From Akkermansia muciniphila (lineage in GTDB: Bacteria; Verrucomicrobiota; Verrucomicrobiia; Verrucomicrobiales; DEV007), in NCBI GenBank assembly GCA_945883495.1, contig CAMCXS010000049.1:1-43698 (forward strand): a stretch of 43,698 bases of DNA, given 5' to 3'. The notes beneath the pieces are model-generated. The model ran no database searches. It was not told the origin of the DNA and saw nothing but the letters and a program-made list of their open reading frames with translations. Within the stretch, counting starts at the first letter, position 1, and each line of letters begins with the position of its first letter. Below are positions 10,201 to 17,118 of this stretch, piece by piece. Both the position numbers and the translations under genes were made by a program.

Positions 10201-10700
10201 GAGTAGCGAACCTCACGAGAAACCTCGCACCCTTCCCCGGTCAGCTGCTTGGTGGCCGCTTCCCCCAACGAGGCATCGATCCAATAGCGAAGCGGCACCG
10301 GCAAGGTGGTCTCTACCGGAAGGGGGGCGGGACGCCGGGCCGCAGGGCTGGGAGTCGCGGCCGATGACCGCTTCCACCTGCCGCCAATGAAGCTCTCGAT
10401 CACCGCCACGGCGTGCTTGCAATCGCCCCCGACCGGGCAGTCGCATTCCGCGGTGAATTCCCCCTTTCCTCCCGGGCCCGGCAAGGAGATCTTCGTCGTG
10501 TAGGGAACCTGCTGGCTGCCCCTGACCCTGCCCCGGATCACCCACCCTTCGCCCTCTTCCTGAAACGTAATCTGCGAAGCTCTCTCCCGGACGGCATACG
10601 CTTTCCCGCGCTGCCACGAAGCCTCGTCGAAATGAGAGCGCCACTGCATCCCAGAAAGGGCTCCCAGGATGGAATCAACGACCGATGCTGAACCGACCAT
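7224..10700 (-). CDS. SNF2-family helicase/ATPase with N-terminal SWIM zinc finger
   Basis: About 1158 residues from the ATG at 10700; an in-frame GTG at 10706 adds two residues but lies in the arm of a hairpin. A SWIM zinc finger near residues 85-97 has the CxC...CxH pattern (ECDCPVGGDCKH). After a long, poorly conserved middle comes the helicase core. Motif I is ILADDMGLGKTVQ (about 715), motif II is ILDEAQ (about 813), motif III is LSGTPMEN, and motifs V/VI are GGSGLNLTTAD and QATGRAHRMGQ near the C-terminus. SNF2 enzymes translocate on double-stranded DNA and remodel protein-DNA complexes; bacterial SWIM-SNF2 proteins are widespread, with roles linked to transcription recycling or repair. 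It appears to be an intact single-gene unit. Confidence 0.9.
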   Translation of the reverse strand: MVGSASVVDSILGALSGMQWRSHFDEASWQRGKAYAVRERASQITFQEEGEGWVIRGRVRGSQQVPYTTKISLPGPGGKGEFTAECDCPVGGDCKHAVAVIESFIGGRWKRSSAATPSPAARRPAPLPVETTLPVPLRYWIDASLGEAATKQLTGEGCEVSREVRYSFHPRTGEASERGGLGRLTVMTFAVGEQGLEKGMTASLRGAQLGEFPACFSETDLRFVQEMCHLSSTLLDGTFSGAGMQPRGRFWGVLIEELVATGRAIWDGNPKAVLQSGPNREVVPCWTPDLSSRQGDLLTACRFADSGKPAVILGTKPALYIEPETLTMGVAIWKETVEPVRWLEAPVVPVSDVGRVCERMAAAGWAPDLRPTSLEVLELTGEAAKIVPRIVFTRVAVSTRTGTVRSWRAGRRRERKSPVALFEVRYGSIPVPLPFPDREAYATKVALDAVWRVKRDLAQEERFADLFAELGLRSVRQVFGGRLLSGKSRDHAFTLPEEELELEDGNTDEAWQAILARLPELRAAGWEVEIRPDFGFEVRAQAEGWWTELEDGGTQDWFRFDAGVIIDGKRVSLLGAIREIAGQLDLGKDLPRLLEARESATIPVRLPEQKLQLAFPARRLGQLLSSLLQLFEAPETGGAMVHKLGAAGLAVLFPELANETAKSLRALGERLADFQGVARVKTPRTLKATLRGYQTDGLSWLQFLRSHGLNGILADDMGLGKTVQTLAHLLVEKAAKRLDRPCLIVAPTSVVGNWAAEAAKFAPSLRVLVLQGPERLAAFERIPKHDLVITSYALLPRDGETIQMHEYHYVILDEAQYIKNPASKMAKAAFGLRARHRLCLSGTPMENHLGELWSLFHFLMPGFLGEADAFRRDWRRPIESGENPHRREVLAKRVAPLMLRRTRNQVLQELPPRTDILRTIPLNQAQTELYEVVRAAMDKKVREAINAKGLAQSHIIVLDALLKLRQICCDPRLLKLPAARKVKESAKLESFRELVTGLVEEGRRILVFSQFTSMLELLEKVLEEERIPSIKLIGETPGTERSELVNAFQAGEVPVFFISLKAGGSGLNLTTADTVIHYDPWWNPAVEEQATGRAHRMGQANPVFVYRLITEGTIEERILELQSRKAAIASAILEGGSGESGCGLTIERSDLEMLLAPM

Positions 10701-10705
10701 AATCA

Positions 10706-10731
10706 CAGGACGGGTGAAAACGCCCGTCCTG
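10706..10731. repeat. hairpin directly upstream of the SNF2 start codon
   Basis: CAGGACGGG at 10706-10714 pairs with CCCGTCCTG at 10723-10731. One G-T pair and one G-C pair extend the stem to 11 bp around an AAAA loop. On the minus strand it ends only five bases before the SNF2 ATG at 10700, so in the mRNA it would occupy the usual Shine-Dalgarno position. There is no T-run, so it is not an intrinsic terminator. It could be a REP-like intergenic palindrome or could limit translation initiation. Confidence 0.6.
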
Positions 10732-10762
10732 ACAAATCACCGTCGGCCCCGCGAAAGTCAAG

Positions 10763-10774
10763 GGGCTTCAGCCC
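10763..10774. repeat. short palindrome GGGCT-TC-AGCCC at the isomerase stop codon
   Basis: GGGCTTCAGCCC spans the stop codon of the isomerase gene on the minus strand. The core GGCTGAAGCC occurs again just after the VWA gene stop (36316-36332), which suggests a small repeat family at gene ends. With one perfect copy of this length, chance is possible. Confidence 0.35.
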
Positions 10775-11622
10775 AGGCTCGCGATGAGCTTCTCCAGCCG
10801 GTGCGCGAACTCCACCCAAACCACCCGGGCTTCCCCGGTGTCATCGACATCCTGGCCCGCGTGGATCGCCGCCTTGATGTGAGGCTCGATCGACAGCCAG
10901 CCGTTGTAGCCCGTCCGCTCCAGGTCTTCAAAAATCTGGCGCTGGGTCGGATCCTCATCCGCGTGGCACGTCACGTAGGCTCCGTCCGGCCCCGGCTTGG
11001 CGCATTTCACGTGCACGTGAGCAATGTGCTCCCGGCAAGCCTTGTAATACGACCACGTCGATTCACAGGAATTGTCGTGCAGGCTGTTGTTCCCCGTATC
11101 GAAGATGAGCTTGAAGGCCGGGCTGTTCACCGCCTCGGTCAATTCCAGGAAGCCTTCCGCATCCGCGCCGTAGCCATTGCAGTTTTCGTGGCCCAGGATG
11201 ATGCCCTCGCCCTCCGCGATCCGCGCCAACTCACTGATGCGCCGCACCGCCTCAGCCTTCCACTCGGCGCGGGGCAGCGGATTCTCCTTGTGGTTCGGGT
11301 ACGACATGATGCGCAGGAACTTCGTCCCCGTCTGCCGCATCCGCGGCGCGACTCGCTTCAATTCGGCGACGTCGACCGCGAAGTCATTGGTGATCGGCCG
11401 GGCCCAGTTGGCGATTTGTCCGCCAAACCCCACGATTTGAATCTTCTCTTCTCCGAGGCGGTCCCGGGTGTGAGCCCATTCGTCGTCTGTGAGATCACAG
11501 ACGTTCTTGCCTCCGATCAGACGGAGCTCGATGGCGGACCATCCGGTCTCTTTCAGCGTGGCGATTTGTCCCTCAAGACTCTTTTCGGCTTCGTCGGCGA
11601 ATCCGGTAAATTGGAATGGCAT
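10768..11622 (-). CDS. sugar phosphate isomerase/epimerase-like TIM-barrel protein
   Basis: A 284-residue protein of the xylose-isomerase-like AP_endonuc_2 superfamily. Likely divalent-metal ligands sit at the expected strand ends: E146 in ILGHENCNG, D175 in LIFDTGNNS, a histidine of HVHVK (202/204) and E246 in WLSIEPH. No signal peptide is visible (starts MPFQFTGFADEAE), so it should be cytoplasmic. Such proteins interconvert keto sugars or inositols or dehydrate related substrates; the substrate cannot be read from sequence. It lies 67 bp upstream of the SNF2 gene and 93 bp downstream of the membrane-protein gene, all on the same strand. A TTCGG tandem repeat lies 19-38 bp before its ATG. 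Confidence 0.8.
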   Translation of the reverse strand: MPFQFTGFADEAEKSLEGQIATLKETGWSAIELRLIGGKNVCDLTDDEWAHTRDRLGEEKIQIVGFGGQIANWARPITNDFAVDVAELKRVAPRMRQTGTKFLRIMSYPNHKENPLPRAEWKAEAVRRISELARIAEGEGIILGHENCNGYGADAEGFLELTEAVNSPAFKLIFDTGNNSLHDNSCESTWSYYKACREHIAHVHVKCAKPGPDGAYVTCHADEDPTQRQIFEDLERTGYNGWLSIEPHIKAAIHAGQDVDDTGEARVVWVEFAHRLEKLIASLG

Positions 11623-11640
11623 GGCGTCTGGTGGTTTGGG

Positions 11641-11660
11641 TTCGGTTCGGTTCGGTTCGG
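11641..11660. repeat. TTCGG pentanucleotide repeat, four copies
   Basis: Four perfect head-to-tail copies of TTCGG, followed by TTT, lie in the 93-bp gap between the membrane-protein stop (11716) and the isomerase ATG (11622). On the transcribed strand it reads as a CCGAA repeat within the likely 5' leader or promoter of the isomerase. A 5-bp unit would shift spacing but not frame of the gene itself if copy number changed. Confidence 0.8.
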
Positions 11661-11715
11661 TTTGAATGAACGGGGGCGAACTCTACACACCCGCAAGGCG
11701 GACGCCAGCAGAACG

Positions 11716-12867
11716 TCACTTCCCGGGCAGGAACATGGCCACCAACCAAAAGAGGGCCAATCCTGCAACCCCAACACTCAGCGGCAACACCAGCCGCCCC
11801 TGATACCAAGAAGTTGAACGATACGGCCCAATTACCAACCAAAGCACGAACGCGACCGCACAGCCAATCCCCAAAAGGCCGCCGTGATAGCTCAACAACC
11901 GTGACCAGCCCAAGGAAGCCTCAGCGTGGTGCGACGCCAGGCCGAGGAGCGCCCCGGCAAGGGTCACGGTCACGAGACGCATCCACCTCGCCTGAAAGCG
12001 GCTCACGTTGGCGTAGCTCATGCCCAGAAGCGCCGCCAGAGGGAGAATCTCGACAAGCCACGGCGCCAGAGCACCGCCGTTCCCGCCCAGGAAGAGATGT
12101 CCCACCAGATTTCCGGCGGAAAAGAGCAAAAGCTGGGCCCCGGACTGCCGCCAAGTCACGCTCGGCAACAGGATGAGAAGCAAAAGCAAAGCGGGCCGCC
12201 CCCCGGGCGCGAGCATCCGGGCCGCCCCAGCGCGCAGCCCATCTTTCACCGTGGGAGCCGGCTTTTCCGCCTCCTTTTCTTTCTCGAACGGATCTCCGCC
12301 CGTTACCGCTTCTCCCACAAACGAGAGATCAATCGGCCGGCTAATTTCCCCAGCGAACAGGGTTTGCGCCCGCCGTTGCGCGATACCGTCCTTCTCAACC
12401 CGCATGACCAAGGCCACTTCCGTCTCTGGAGAAAGGCGGACCTGGAAAGCCTTTGCTCCTGGCGGGATGTGCCCGGTCGCATGGGTTTCCAGTTCCACGG
12501 TCTCGTCCGTTTGATCGAGCGGATCCTTGCGCTGAACCATCTGCAACGGCCCAAACGAGGGAGTGAACGCACCATCATCGAACCGGAACTCCAAAGCATC
12601 ACGCAGGTAGTTCAACGCCGCTTCCTCCGGAGAAATGAGTTCATTCATCGCGGGATCGGCGGAACCCGTCACGTCCAGACTCAAGTGAAACCGGTAGGTC
12701 CCATTCCGTTCAAAGGAAGCCTGGGCGGCCACCGCGGAAATTTGATGGGCTGAAAGCCGCTCCCCCAGAATTGAACACACAATCCAGGCTGCAAGCAGTC
12801 CGGCGCGCCCGACACCCATCCCCCTTCGCAAATCATACGGAAAATCAAGCCTTGACGCGTTTGTCAT
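11716..12867 (-). CDS. HupE/UreJ_2-like membrane protein with lost metal-site residues
   Basis: A 383-residue protein. A signal-like hydrophobic segment (about 19-38) precedes a mature N-terminus beginning AHQIS, as in HupE/UreJ_2 proteins. Residues to about 215 form a beta-rich extracytoplasmic domain, and about six membrane helices fill 225-383. The first membrane region, from RMLAPGGRPALLLLLILL to LVEILPLAALLGMSYANV, lines up with the family pattern G-hILaPkGpDHILFVLGLFLL ... VE..IALSI..AN. However, the DH of the first helix and the HS/HT of the second are absent. HupE proteins are thought to move nickel or cobalt; this copy probably does not do so in the same way. Homology is judged by eye, so the family call is tentative. 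It is divergent from the LDT gene at 12926. Confidence 0.55.
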   Translation of the reverse strand: MTNASRLDFPYDLRRGMGVGRAGLLAAWIVCSILGERLSAHQISAVAAQASFERNGTYRFHLSLDVTGSADPAMNELISPEEAALNYLRDALEFRFDDGAFTPSFGPLQMVQRKDPLDQTDETVELETHATGHIPPGAKAFQVRLSPETEVALVMRVEKDGIAQRRAQTLFAGEISRPIDLSFVGEAVTGGDPFEKEKEAEKPAPTVKDGLRAGAARMLAPGGRPALLLLLILLPSVTWRQSGAQLLLFSAGNLVGHLFLGGNGGALAPWLVEILPLAALLGMSYANVSRFQARWMRLVTVTLAGALLGLASHHAEASLGWSRLLSYHGGLLGIGCAVAFVLWLVIGPYRSTSWYQGRLVLPLSVGVAGLALFWLVAMFLPGK

Positions 12868-12925
12868 TTTTCAAATTTGAGAGTCTGGTCTAAGGATAGA
12901 AACCACTCCTTCAAGCTTTGTCCAC

Positions 12926-13711
12926 ATGCGCACTTCATCCTTTGCGGTTTCCTCCGCGGCCCTCCTGATTGTTTGGGCGTCCGGCCTCTTTCCCGCCGCC
13001 GCCGCGGTTTACAAAGAGAACATCGACGTTCCGCTCAGCACCACGCCAGCACGGCGCGGGCTTTTCTTCCGCCCTGAACCTGGGTTTGATTCCCCGATTC
13101 CCAGTGAACGTTACGCAGCTAGCCGCGAAGGCAGGGCACACCTGAAGAAGACGGCGCAAAAGTATCCCTCGGCCACCAACCGCATCATCACCTACCGCGT
13201 GCCGGAGGTCATGCAGCGATCCAATTCCCGAAACACCGAGCTGGTGATCGATATTGGCCGTCAAAAGGCGTTTCTACTCGTCAACGGAGCGGTGGGCCTG
13301 GAGACGCCAGTTTCCACCGCTCGATCCGGAAAATACACCCCCACCGGCACATTCGTCATGACCGAAAGGATCCGCAGCGGCAAGGTCTCAAACCTCTATG
13401 ACGTGGAGATGCCATTTTGGATGCGCCTAAACGATAGCGAGTTTGGAGTTCACGCCGGCTTCCTGCCTGGCTATCCTGCTTCCGCCGGTTGCATTCGTCT
13501 CCCCGCTGACGCCGCGCAAGCCATCTTCAACGAGACTCGTTCAGGAACCCGCGTCCGAATTGTCGGCAGTTGGCGTCCGGCCCTCGTCGCGCAGCCTGCC
13601 CCCACGTCGCCCGCCCCAGAGCGTGCACAGCCCGCCCGGCAAGAAGCCGTGCAAAAGCCGCTGCTTCCCGTCGATGGACTCGGACAGACCTTCAGTCGGG
13701 TTCAAATCTAG
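12926..13711 (+). CDS. L,D-transpeptidase (YkuD) family protein 1
   Basis: A 261-residue exported protein with a signal peptide to about residue 26 (LFPAAAA). The YkuD catalytic domain covers about 105-215: LVIDIGRQKAFLLVNG opens it, TPTGTFVM is the conserved turn, and the catalytic block is GVHAGFLPGYPASAGCIRLP with His176 and Cys189. The usual SHGC signature is SAGC here, so the second, non-nucleophilic histidine is alanine while the His-Cys pair is kept. These enzymes cross-link peptidoglycan stems (3-3 links) or attach proteins to the wall. The C-terminus is proline/alanine-rich. A paralogue follows after 74 bp on the same strand, so this is a tandem duplication. The ATG at 12926 gives the best signal peptide. 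Confidence 0.85.
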   Translation: MRTSSFAVSSAALLIVWASGLFPAAAAVYKENIDVPLSTTPARRGLFFRPEPGFDSPIPSERYAASREGRAHLKKTAQKYPSATNRIITYRVPEVMQRSNSRNTELVIDIGRQKAFLLVNGAVGLETPVSTARSGKYTPTGTFVMTERIRSGKVSNLYDVEMPFWMRLNDSEFGVHAGFLPGYPASAGCIRLPADAAQAIFNETRSGTRVRIVGSWRPALVAQPAPTSPAPERAQPARQEAVQKPLLPVDGLGQTFSRVQI

Positions 13712-13785
13712 ACGGCTCAAAAGGTCAGGAAATGCTGAATTCGTAGTTGACGCATCTGTCAGGATGGACGAAGGGCGTTTTGCCC

Positions 13786-14907
13786 ATGAATTCCATTCAG
13801 ACACGCGTCATCCTGGGAGTCCTCTTTTTCCCTCTTTGCCTCGTAGCCAACACCACCAGTTCAGTTCAAGTTGAGCTTGTCGAGGTGCCCGCCAGTGAGG
13901 CCGCCGCAGCTTCGTCTCTAGAACAACGGGTGCGACCGCTGACGCTCAGTGAGCAATACGCCACCACGCGGATCGGCTCCGTGAAGGGCCAGGAACCGGA
14001 CGCCATACCGGGTCCAAACTCCGACACCGTAACGATCTACGCGTGTCACGAACTTCTCTCCAAGCCGCCGGTAGGGCCCGACCGCGCGGCTCTCGTCATC
14101 GAGCTTGCCCGGCGCAAGACATATCTCATGATTGACGGACTGATGGTCCTGGAAAGCCCGATATTCATCCCAGGCAGCGGCAAGGAAGTCCCCCTGGGCT
14201 GGTTTCCGGTGAGCGACCGCAGCCGAGGCAGCGCCATTTCGCCCCTATACGATGTCACTCCCCAATATTGGTTGAAACTCGGTAATTCCGCTTTCGGCCT
14301 GCACACGGATGATCTCAGCGGCTATCCCGCATCCGCAGGTTGCGTGCGTTTGCCGCGTCCAGCCATCGAGACCATCTTCACCCATGCCGCCCAGGGCACA
14401 ATGGTTTACATCTGCTCCACATGGCTGGCGCCGGTCCCGACCGGACTAGCGACTACGGAATCTACCGTCCCCCTGGCTCCCGCTGCCAATGAGATCGCAA
14501 ATGCGAACTCGCAGCCCCCATCAGCTTCCCCATCAGCTTCCCCATCAGCTTCCCCATCAGCTTCCCCATCATCGCCCGTTGCGCCCGCGCCACAGCCGCC
14601 CGTCGTCACTCAACTTGCCAGCAGCAGCTCCGTAGTGGAATCACCCTCCCAGGCAGAGTCGCCCCCCGCCCCAAGGTCGGCGCCGGTCGCTCCCGCGGCA
14701 AGCCCGTCCAAGCAGATCAGCAATCTAAGCTCTCCTCCACAGGTGGCGAGGTTCCGTAGTTTGCTGGGCGGCTTCGCCGACAAACCTCAGGAGGCCCCGC
14801 GCCAGTTGACTCCAGTCTCTGGCAAGTCAGCCGTCAAATCACCGGCTTCACGGAAAACGGAAAGCCCGGAGGTGGTTCGCATCCGCACGCTCTTGGGCGG
14901 TCAGTAA
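13786..14907 (+). CDS. L,D-transpeptidase (YkuD) family protein 2 with long Pro/Ser-rich tail
   Basis: A 373-residue paralogue of the preceding gene. ATG 13786 is chosen because a signal peptide (MNSIQTRVILGVLFFPLCLV) starts there and GAAGGG lies upstream; an in-frame TTG at 13747 would add 13 residues in front of it. The YkuD domain covers about 102-200: LVIELARRKTYLMIDG, then the catalytic segment GLHTDDLSGYPASAGCVRLP with His173 and Cys186, again SAGC instead of SHGC. After about residue 215 the chain is low in complexity, including a PSAS repeat coded by a 12-bp DNA repeat. It ends with two copies of a VxRxRxLLGG motif, about residues 320-329 and 363-372. The tail could tether the enzyme to the wall or a partner. 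Confidence 0.85.
   Translation: MNSIQTRVILGVLFFPLCLVANTTSSVQVELVEVPASEAAAASSLEQRVRPLTLSEQYATTRIGSVKGQEPDAIPGPNSDTVTIYACHELLSKPPVGPDRAALVIELARRKTYLMIDGLMVLESPIFIPGSGKEVPLGWFPVSDRSRGSAISPLYDVTPQYWLKLGNSAFGLHTDDLSGYPASAGCVRLPRPAIETIFTHAAQGTMVYICSTWLAPVPTGLATTESTVPLAPAANEIANANSQPPSASPSASPSASPSASPSSPVAPAPQPPVVTQLASSSSVVESPSQAESPPAPRSAPVAPAASPSKQISNLSSPPQVARFRSLLGGFADKPQEAPRQLTPVSGKSAVKSPASRKTESPEVVRIRTLLGGQ
14518..14565 (+). repeat. 12-bp tandem repeat, four copies, inside the second LDT gene
   Basis: The unit CCATCAGCTTCC occurs four times perfectly, followed by a fifth degenerate copy to 14577. It encodes a repeated Pro-Ser-Ala-Ser linker. The unit is a multiple of three, so copy-number change would alter linker length without a frameshift. 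Confidence 0.9.
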
Positions 14908-15013
14908 CGCCTGAACCCAGGCCGTCCATCCTATCTGGACACCCTTACCCCCTAACATGCACTATGGCCGCCAGCAAAGCTGGATCCATCATCGAAGCCA
15001 TAGATTCAAAAGC

Positions 15014-15042
15014 TTGTTGTAGCTGGCGCCATCATTTATAAT
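15014..15042 (+). promoter_or_regulatory. sigma-70-type promoter for the TPR-AAA operon
   Basis: A perfect -10 hexamer TATAAT at 15037-15042 is preceded by TTGTTG at 15014-15019 with a 17-base spacer. Transcription would start near 15049, giving a leader of about 60 bases before the ATG at 15111. The -35 matches the TTGACA consensus only in the first three bases. It lies in the 203-bp gap after the LDT gene, the natural place for the operon promoter. Confidence 0.6.
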
Positions 15043-15110
15043 AATGAGACACGAAATCGGCAGCAGATTGAGATTGCAGACAATCGCCAGCCCTTTTACA
15101 GCAGCTACTC

Positions 15111-16499
15111 ATGCAGAGTTTATCCACGCTCCGCCGGGCCATTGAGGACGCACCAACCAACGTCCGGCTTTGGCTTCTGTTCGGGCAGACACTGGTCAGT
15201 CAAGGCAATTTGTCGGAAGCCCGCACCGCTTTCGATCGCGCACTCGAGCTCGCTCCCTCGGACCCGGAGGCGCGTCTGGGCGTCGCCCAAGTTCTTTTCC
15301 ACCAGGGGAACCTTTCTGAAGCCGCCGTCCGCACCCAGTGCATTCTCAAAGCCGATAGCACCTTCGCGCCTGGCCATCTGCTGCTCTCGAGGATTTATTT
15401 GGCGGAGAATGAGCCCGCCAAGGCTCGGGAACATTACTCCGCGGCACGCTCCATCAGCAAGGAACTGAGCGATGGCCAGCTGGAAGGGGAACTTCAGCGG
15501 CATAGGCAGCACCGCCCATCCCCGGCCGATCGAGCGGACACTGAGGAACGCCCGCGACTTGCAGCCGGATTCAACGTGGACGCCGACGAATTTGAATGGC
15601 CCGATCAGGTGGATTGCGAGTTGGCAAGCCGCGAAGGGCCTTCGATTGAGCAGGAAGAATTCGACTTTGTCGATGAAGAGGACCTTGGGTTCAACATTGA
15701 CGATTTTGAACGGCCCAAAGGCTCCTTCGCAGACGTCGCCGGCCTTGAGGACGTCAAGCAGGAGTTGCTCATGCGTCTTGTGTATCCGTACGAATATACG
15801 GATCTCTTCCGCGCCTACGGGAAGAAGCCTGGCGGCGGCGTGCTGCTCTACGGTCCTCCCGGATGCGGAAAATCCCTGGTTTGCCGGGCGCTCGCGGGTG
15901 AAACCAAGGCCGCCTTTTATTCCCTGCGCCTCCACCAAGTCCTGGAAATGTACATCGGCTGCAGCGAAAAGAACCTGAACAGCCTCTTTCAGATGGCTCG
16001 GGAGAACGCGCCGTCCATCATTTTCATCGACGAGCTCGATGCCTTGGCTGGTCATCGGGGCGAGTCCAAGCAGCACCCCGCACGGAGCGTGGTCAATCAG
16101 TTGCTCATTGAACTGGATGGCCATGACGGGAGCAACGAGGGCGTCTTGATCATTGCCGCCACCAGCGCGATCGCCAACGTCGATTCGGCGTTTCTCCGTC
16201 CCGGACGTTTTGATCGCCGCATCCTCGTTCCGCTCCCCTGCCCAGCTTCACGCGCCCAAATCCTGCGGATGCAAGCCCGCAACAGGCCGGTTGCCGAGCT
16301 CGACTATGATTGCCTAGCTACGATGCTCCAGGACTATTCTGGCGCCGACATCGCCCAAGTCTTTGAAGTGGCAGCGGAGGAAGCGCTCCGGATCGCCATG
16401 CGCAAGAAGGAGATCGTCCCGATCACCATGGAGACCCTGAAAACCGCAATTCAGAAAGTTGAACCATCGGTACGGTCTTGGCGTCAAAGCAACGACTGA
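15111..16499 (+). CDS. TPR-AAA+ ATPase (FtsH/CDC48-like AAA module)
   Basis: A 462-residue cytoplasmic protein. Residues 1-120 are about three TPR units (for example WLLFGQTLVSQGNLSEARTA). A strongly acidic linker (155-200) follows. The AAA+ module (205-450) opens with FADVAGLEDVKQEL, has Walker A GPPGCGKS at 248-255, Walker B IIFIDELD near 303-310, and the second region of homology LRPGRFDRR with arginine fingers. There is no membrane segment and no zinc protease domain, so it is not FtsH; it is more likely a single-AAA unfoldase or remodeller with a TPR adaptor. It is followed by a small TPR envelope protein and a polytopic membrane protein, suggesting action on a membrane or secreted client. 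The client is unknown. Confidence 0.85.
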   Translation: MQSLSTLRRAIEDAPTNVRLWLLFGQTLVSQGNLSEARTAFDRALELAPSDPEARLGVAQVLFHQGNLSEAAVRTQCILKADSTFAPGHLLLSRIYLAENEPAKAREHYSAARSISKELSDGQLEGELQRHRQHRPSPADRADTEERPRLAAGFNVDADEFEWPDQVDCELASREGPSIEQEEFDFVDEEDLGFNIDDFERPKGSFADVAGLEDVKQELLMRLVYPYEYTDLFRAYGKKPGGGVLLYGPPGCGKSLVCRALAGETKAAFYSLRLHQVLEMYIGCSEKNLNSLFQMARENAPSIIFIDELDALAGHRGESKQHPARSVVNQLLIELDGHDGSNEGVLIIAATSAIANVDSAFLRPGRFDRRILVPLPCPASRAQILRMQARNRPVAELDYDCLATMLQDYSGADIAQVFEVAAEEALRIAMRKKEIVPITMETLKTAIQKVEPSVRSWRQSND

Positions 16500-16545
16500 C
16501 CTGCGGAGTGACGCCGGGTCTTGTCAGCAATTATTCTCTGCCCTG

Positions 16546-17103
16546 GTGAACGCGATCAAGGTCTGGCTGCGTGCCGTGTGGCCGTTGGCCACCGTTCTTC
16601 TCCTTTGCAATTGTACCGCAACCGCGGTGAGGGAGGCTTGGAGCGGTTACGACCCCTTGCAACCCCTGCCCCCGCAGCAAGCGATGAGCTTCGAGAAGGA
16701 GGCCGCACGTCTCGAAGCAAGGCTGCGCGGACGTCCAGACGACCGGCGCTCCTTGGCACGACTGGCCGATCTGCGGTTTCTTCAGAATCGTAACGAGGAG
16801 GCAGCCGCCCTCTACCGGAAGAGTCTTGCTGGCAGCACGAGCTCGGAGCACTTGGAACAAAAGGCCCGGTATGGAACCGCCTTGCTTCACGTAGAGGAGA
16901 ACAAGGAAGCACGAGCGGTGCTCGAAGCAGTCCTTCAGGAAGATCCCGAGAACCCCCGAGCCCTGCTCTCCTATGCTGAATACCAAGCGAACATCATCGG
17001 GGACAATGCCTACGCGATGACTCTGCTGCAGCGGGCCAAGCAAACTGGCCGCGTTTTTATCCCTCCTGATTTCGAACAAGCTCTGGAGCAGAACTTGAAC
17101 TAG
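16546..17103 (+). CDS. small exported TPR protein
   Basis: 185 residues from GTG 16546, chosen because a signal-type segment begins there (VWLRAVWPLATVLLLCNC). A TTG further upstream at 16459 overlaps the ATPase gene and would bury that signal. The cysteines in LLCNCTA do not make a canonical lipobox. The remainder consists of TPR-like helical pairs (SLARLADLRFLQNRNEEAAALYRKSL, split over about residues 65-90, and ALLSYAEYQANIIGDNAYAM near 140-160). It probably sits in the periplasm or is anchored to the inner membrane. It begins 46 bp after the TPR-AAA stop and ends 15 bp before the next gene, so the three are probably co-transcribed. Confidence 0.65.
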   Translation: MNAIKVWLRAVWPLATVLLLCNCTATAVREAWSGYDPLQPLPPQQAMSFEKEAARLEARLRGRPDDRRSLARLADLRFLQNRNEEAAALYRKSLAGSTSSEHLEQKARYGTALLHVEENKEARAVLEAVLQEDPENPRALLSYAEYQANIIGDNAYAMTLLQRAKQTGRVFIPPDFEQALEQNLN

Positions 17104-17118
17104 GCTCCGCCTACATCC

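Noticed and set aside
11641-11660. TTCGG repeats and the 12-bp repeats considered as CRISPR-like
   Set aside because: Units are 5 and 12 bp, contiguous and without spacers; no cas genes are present.
13747-13785. TTG start for the second L,D-transpeptidase
   Set aside because: It would place 13 residues before an otherwise normal signal peptide; the ATG at 13786 fits better.
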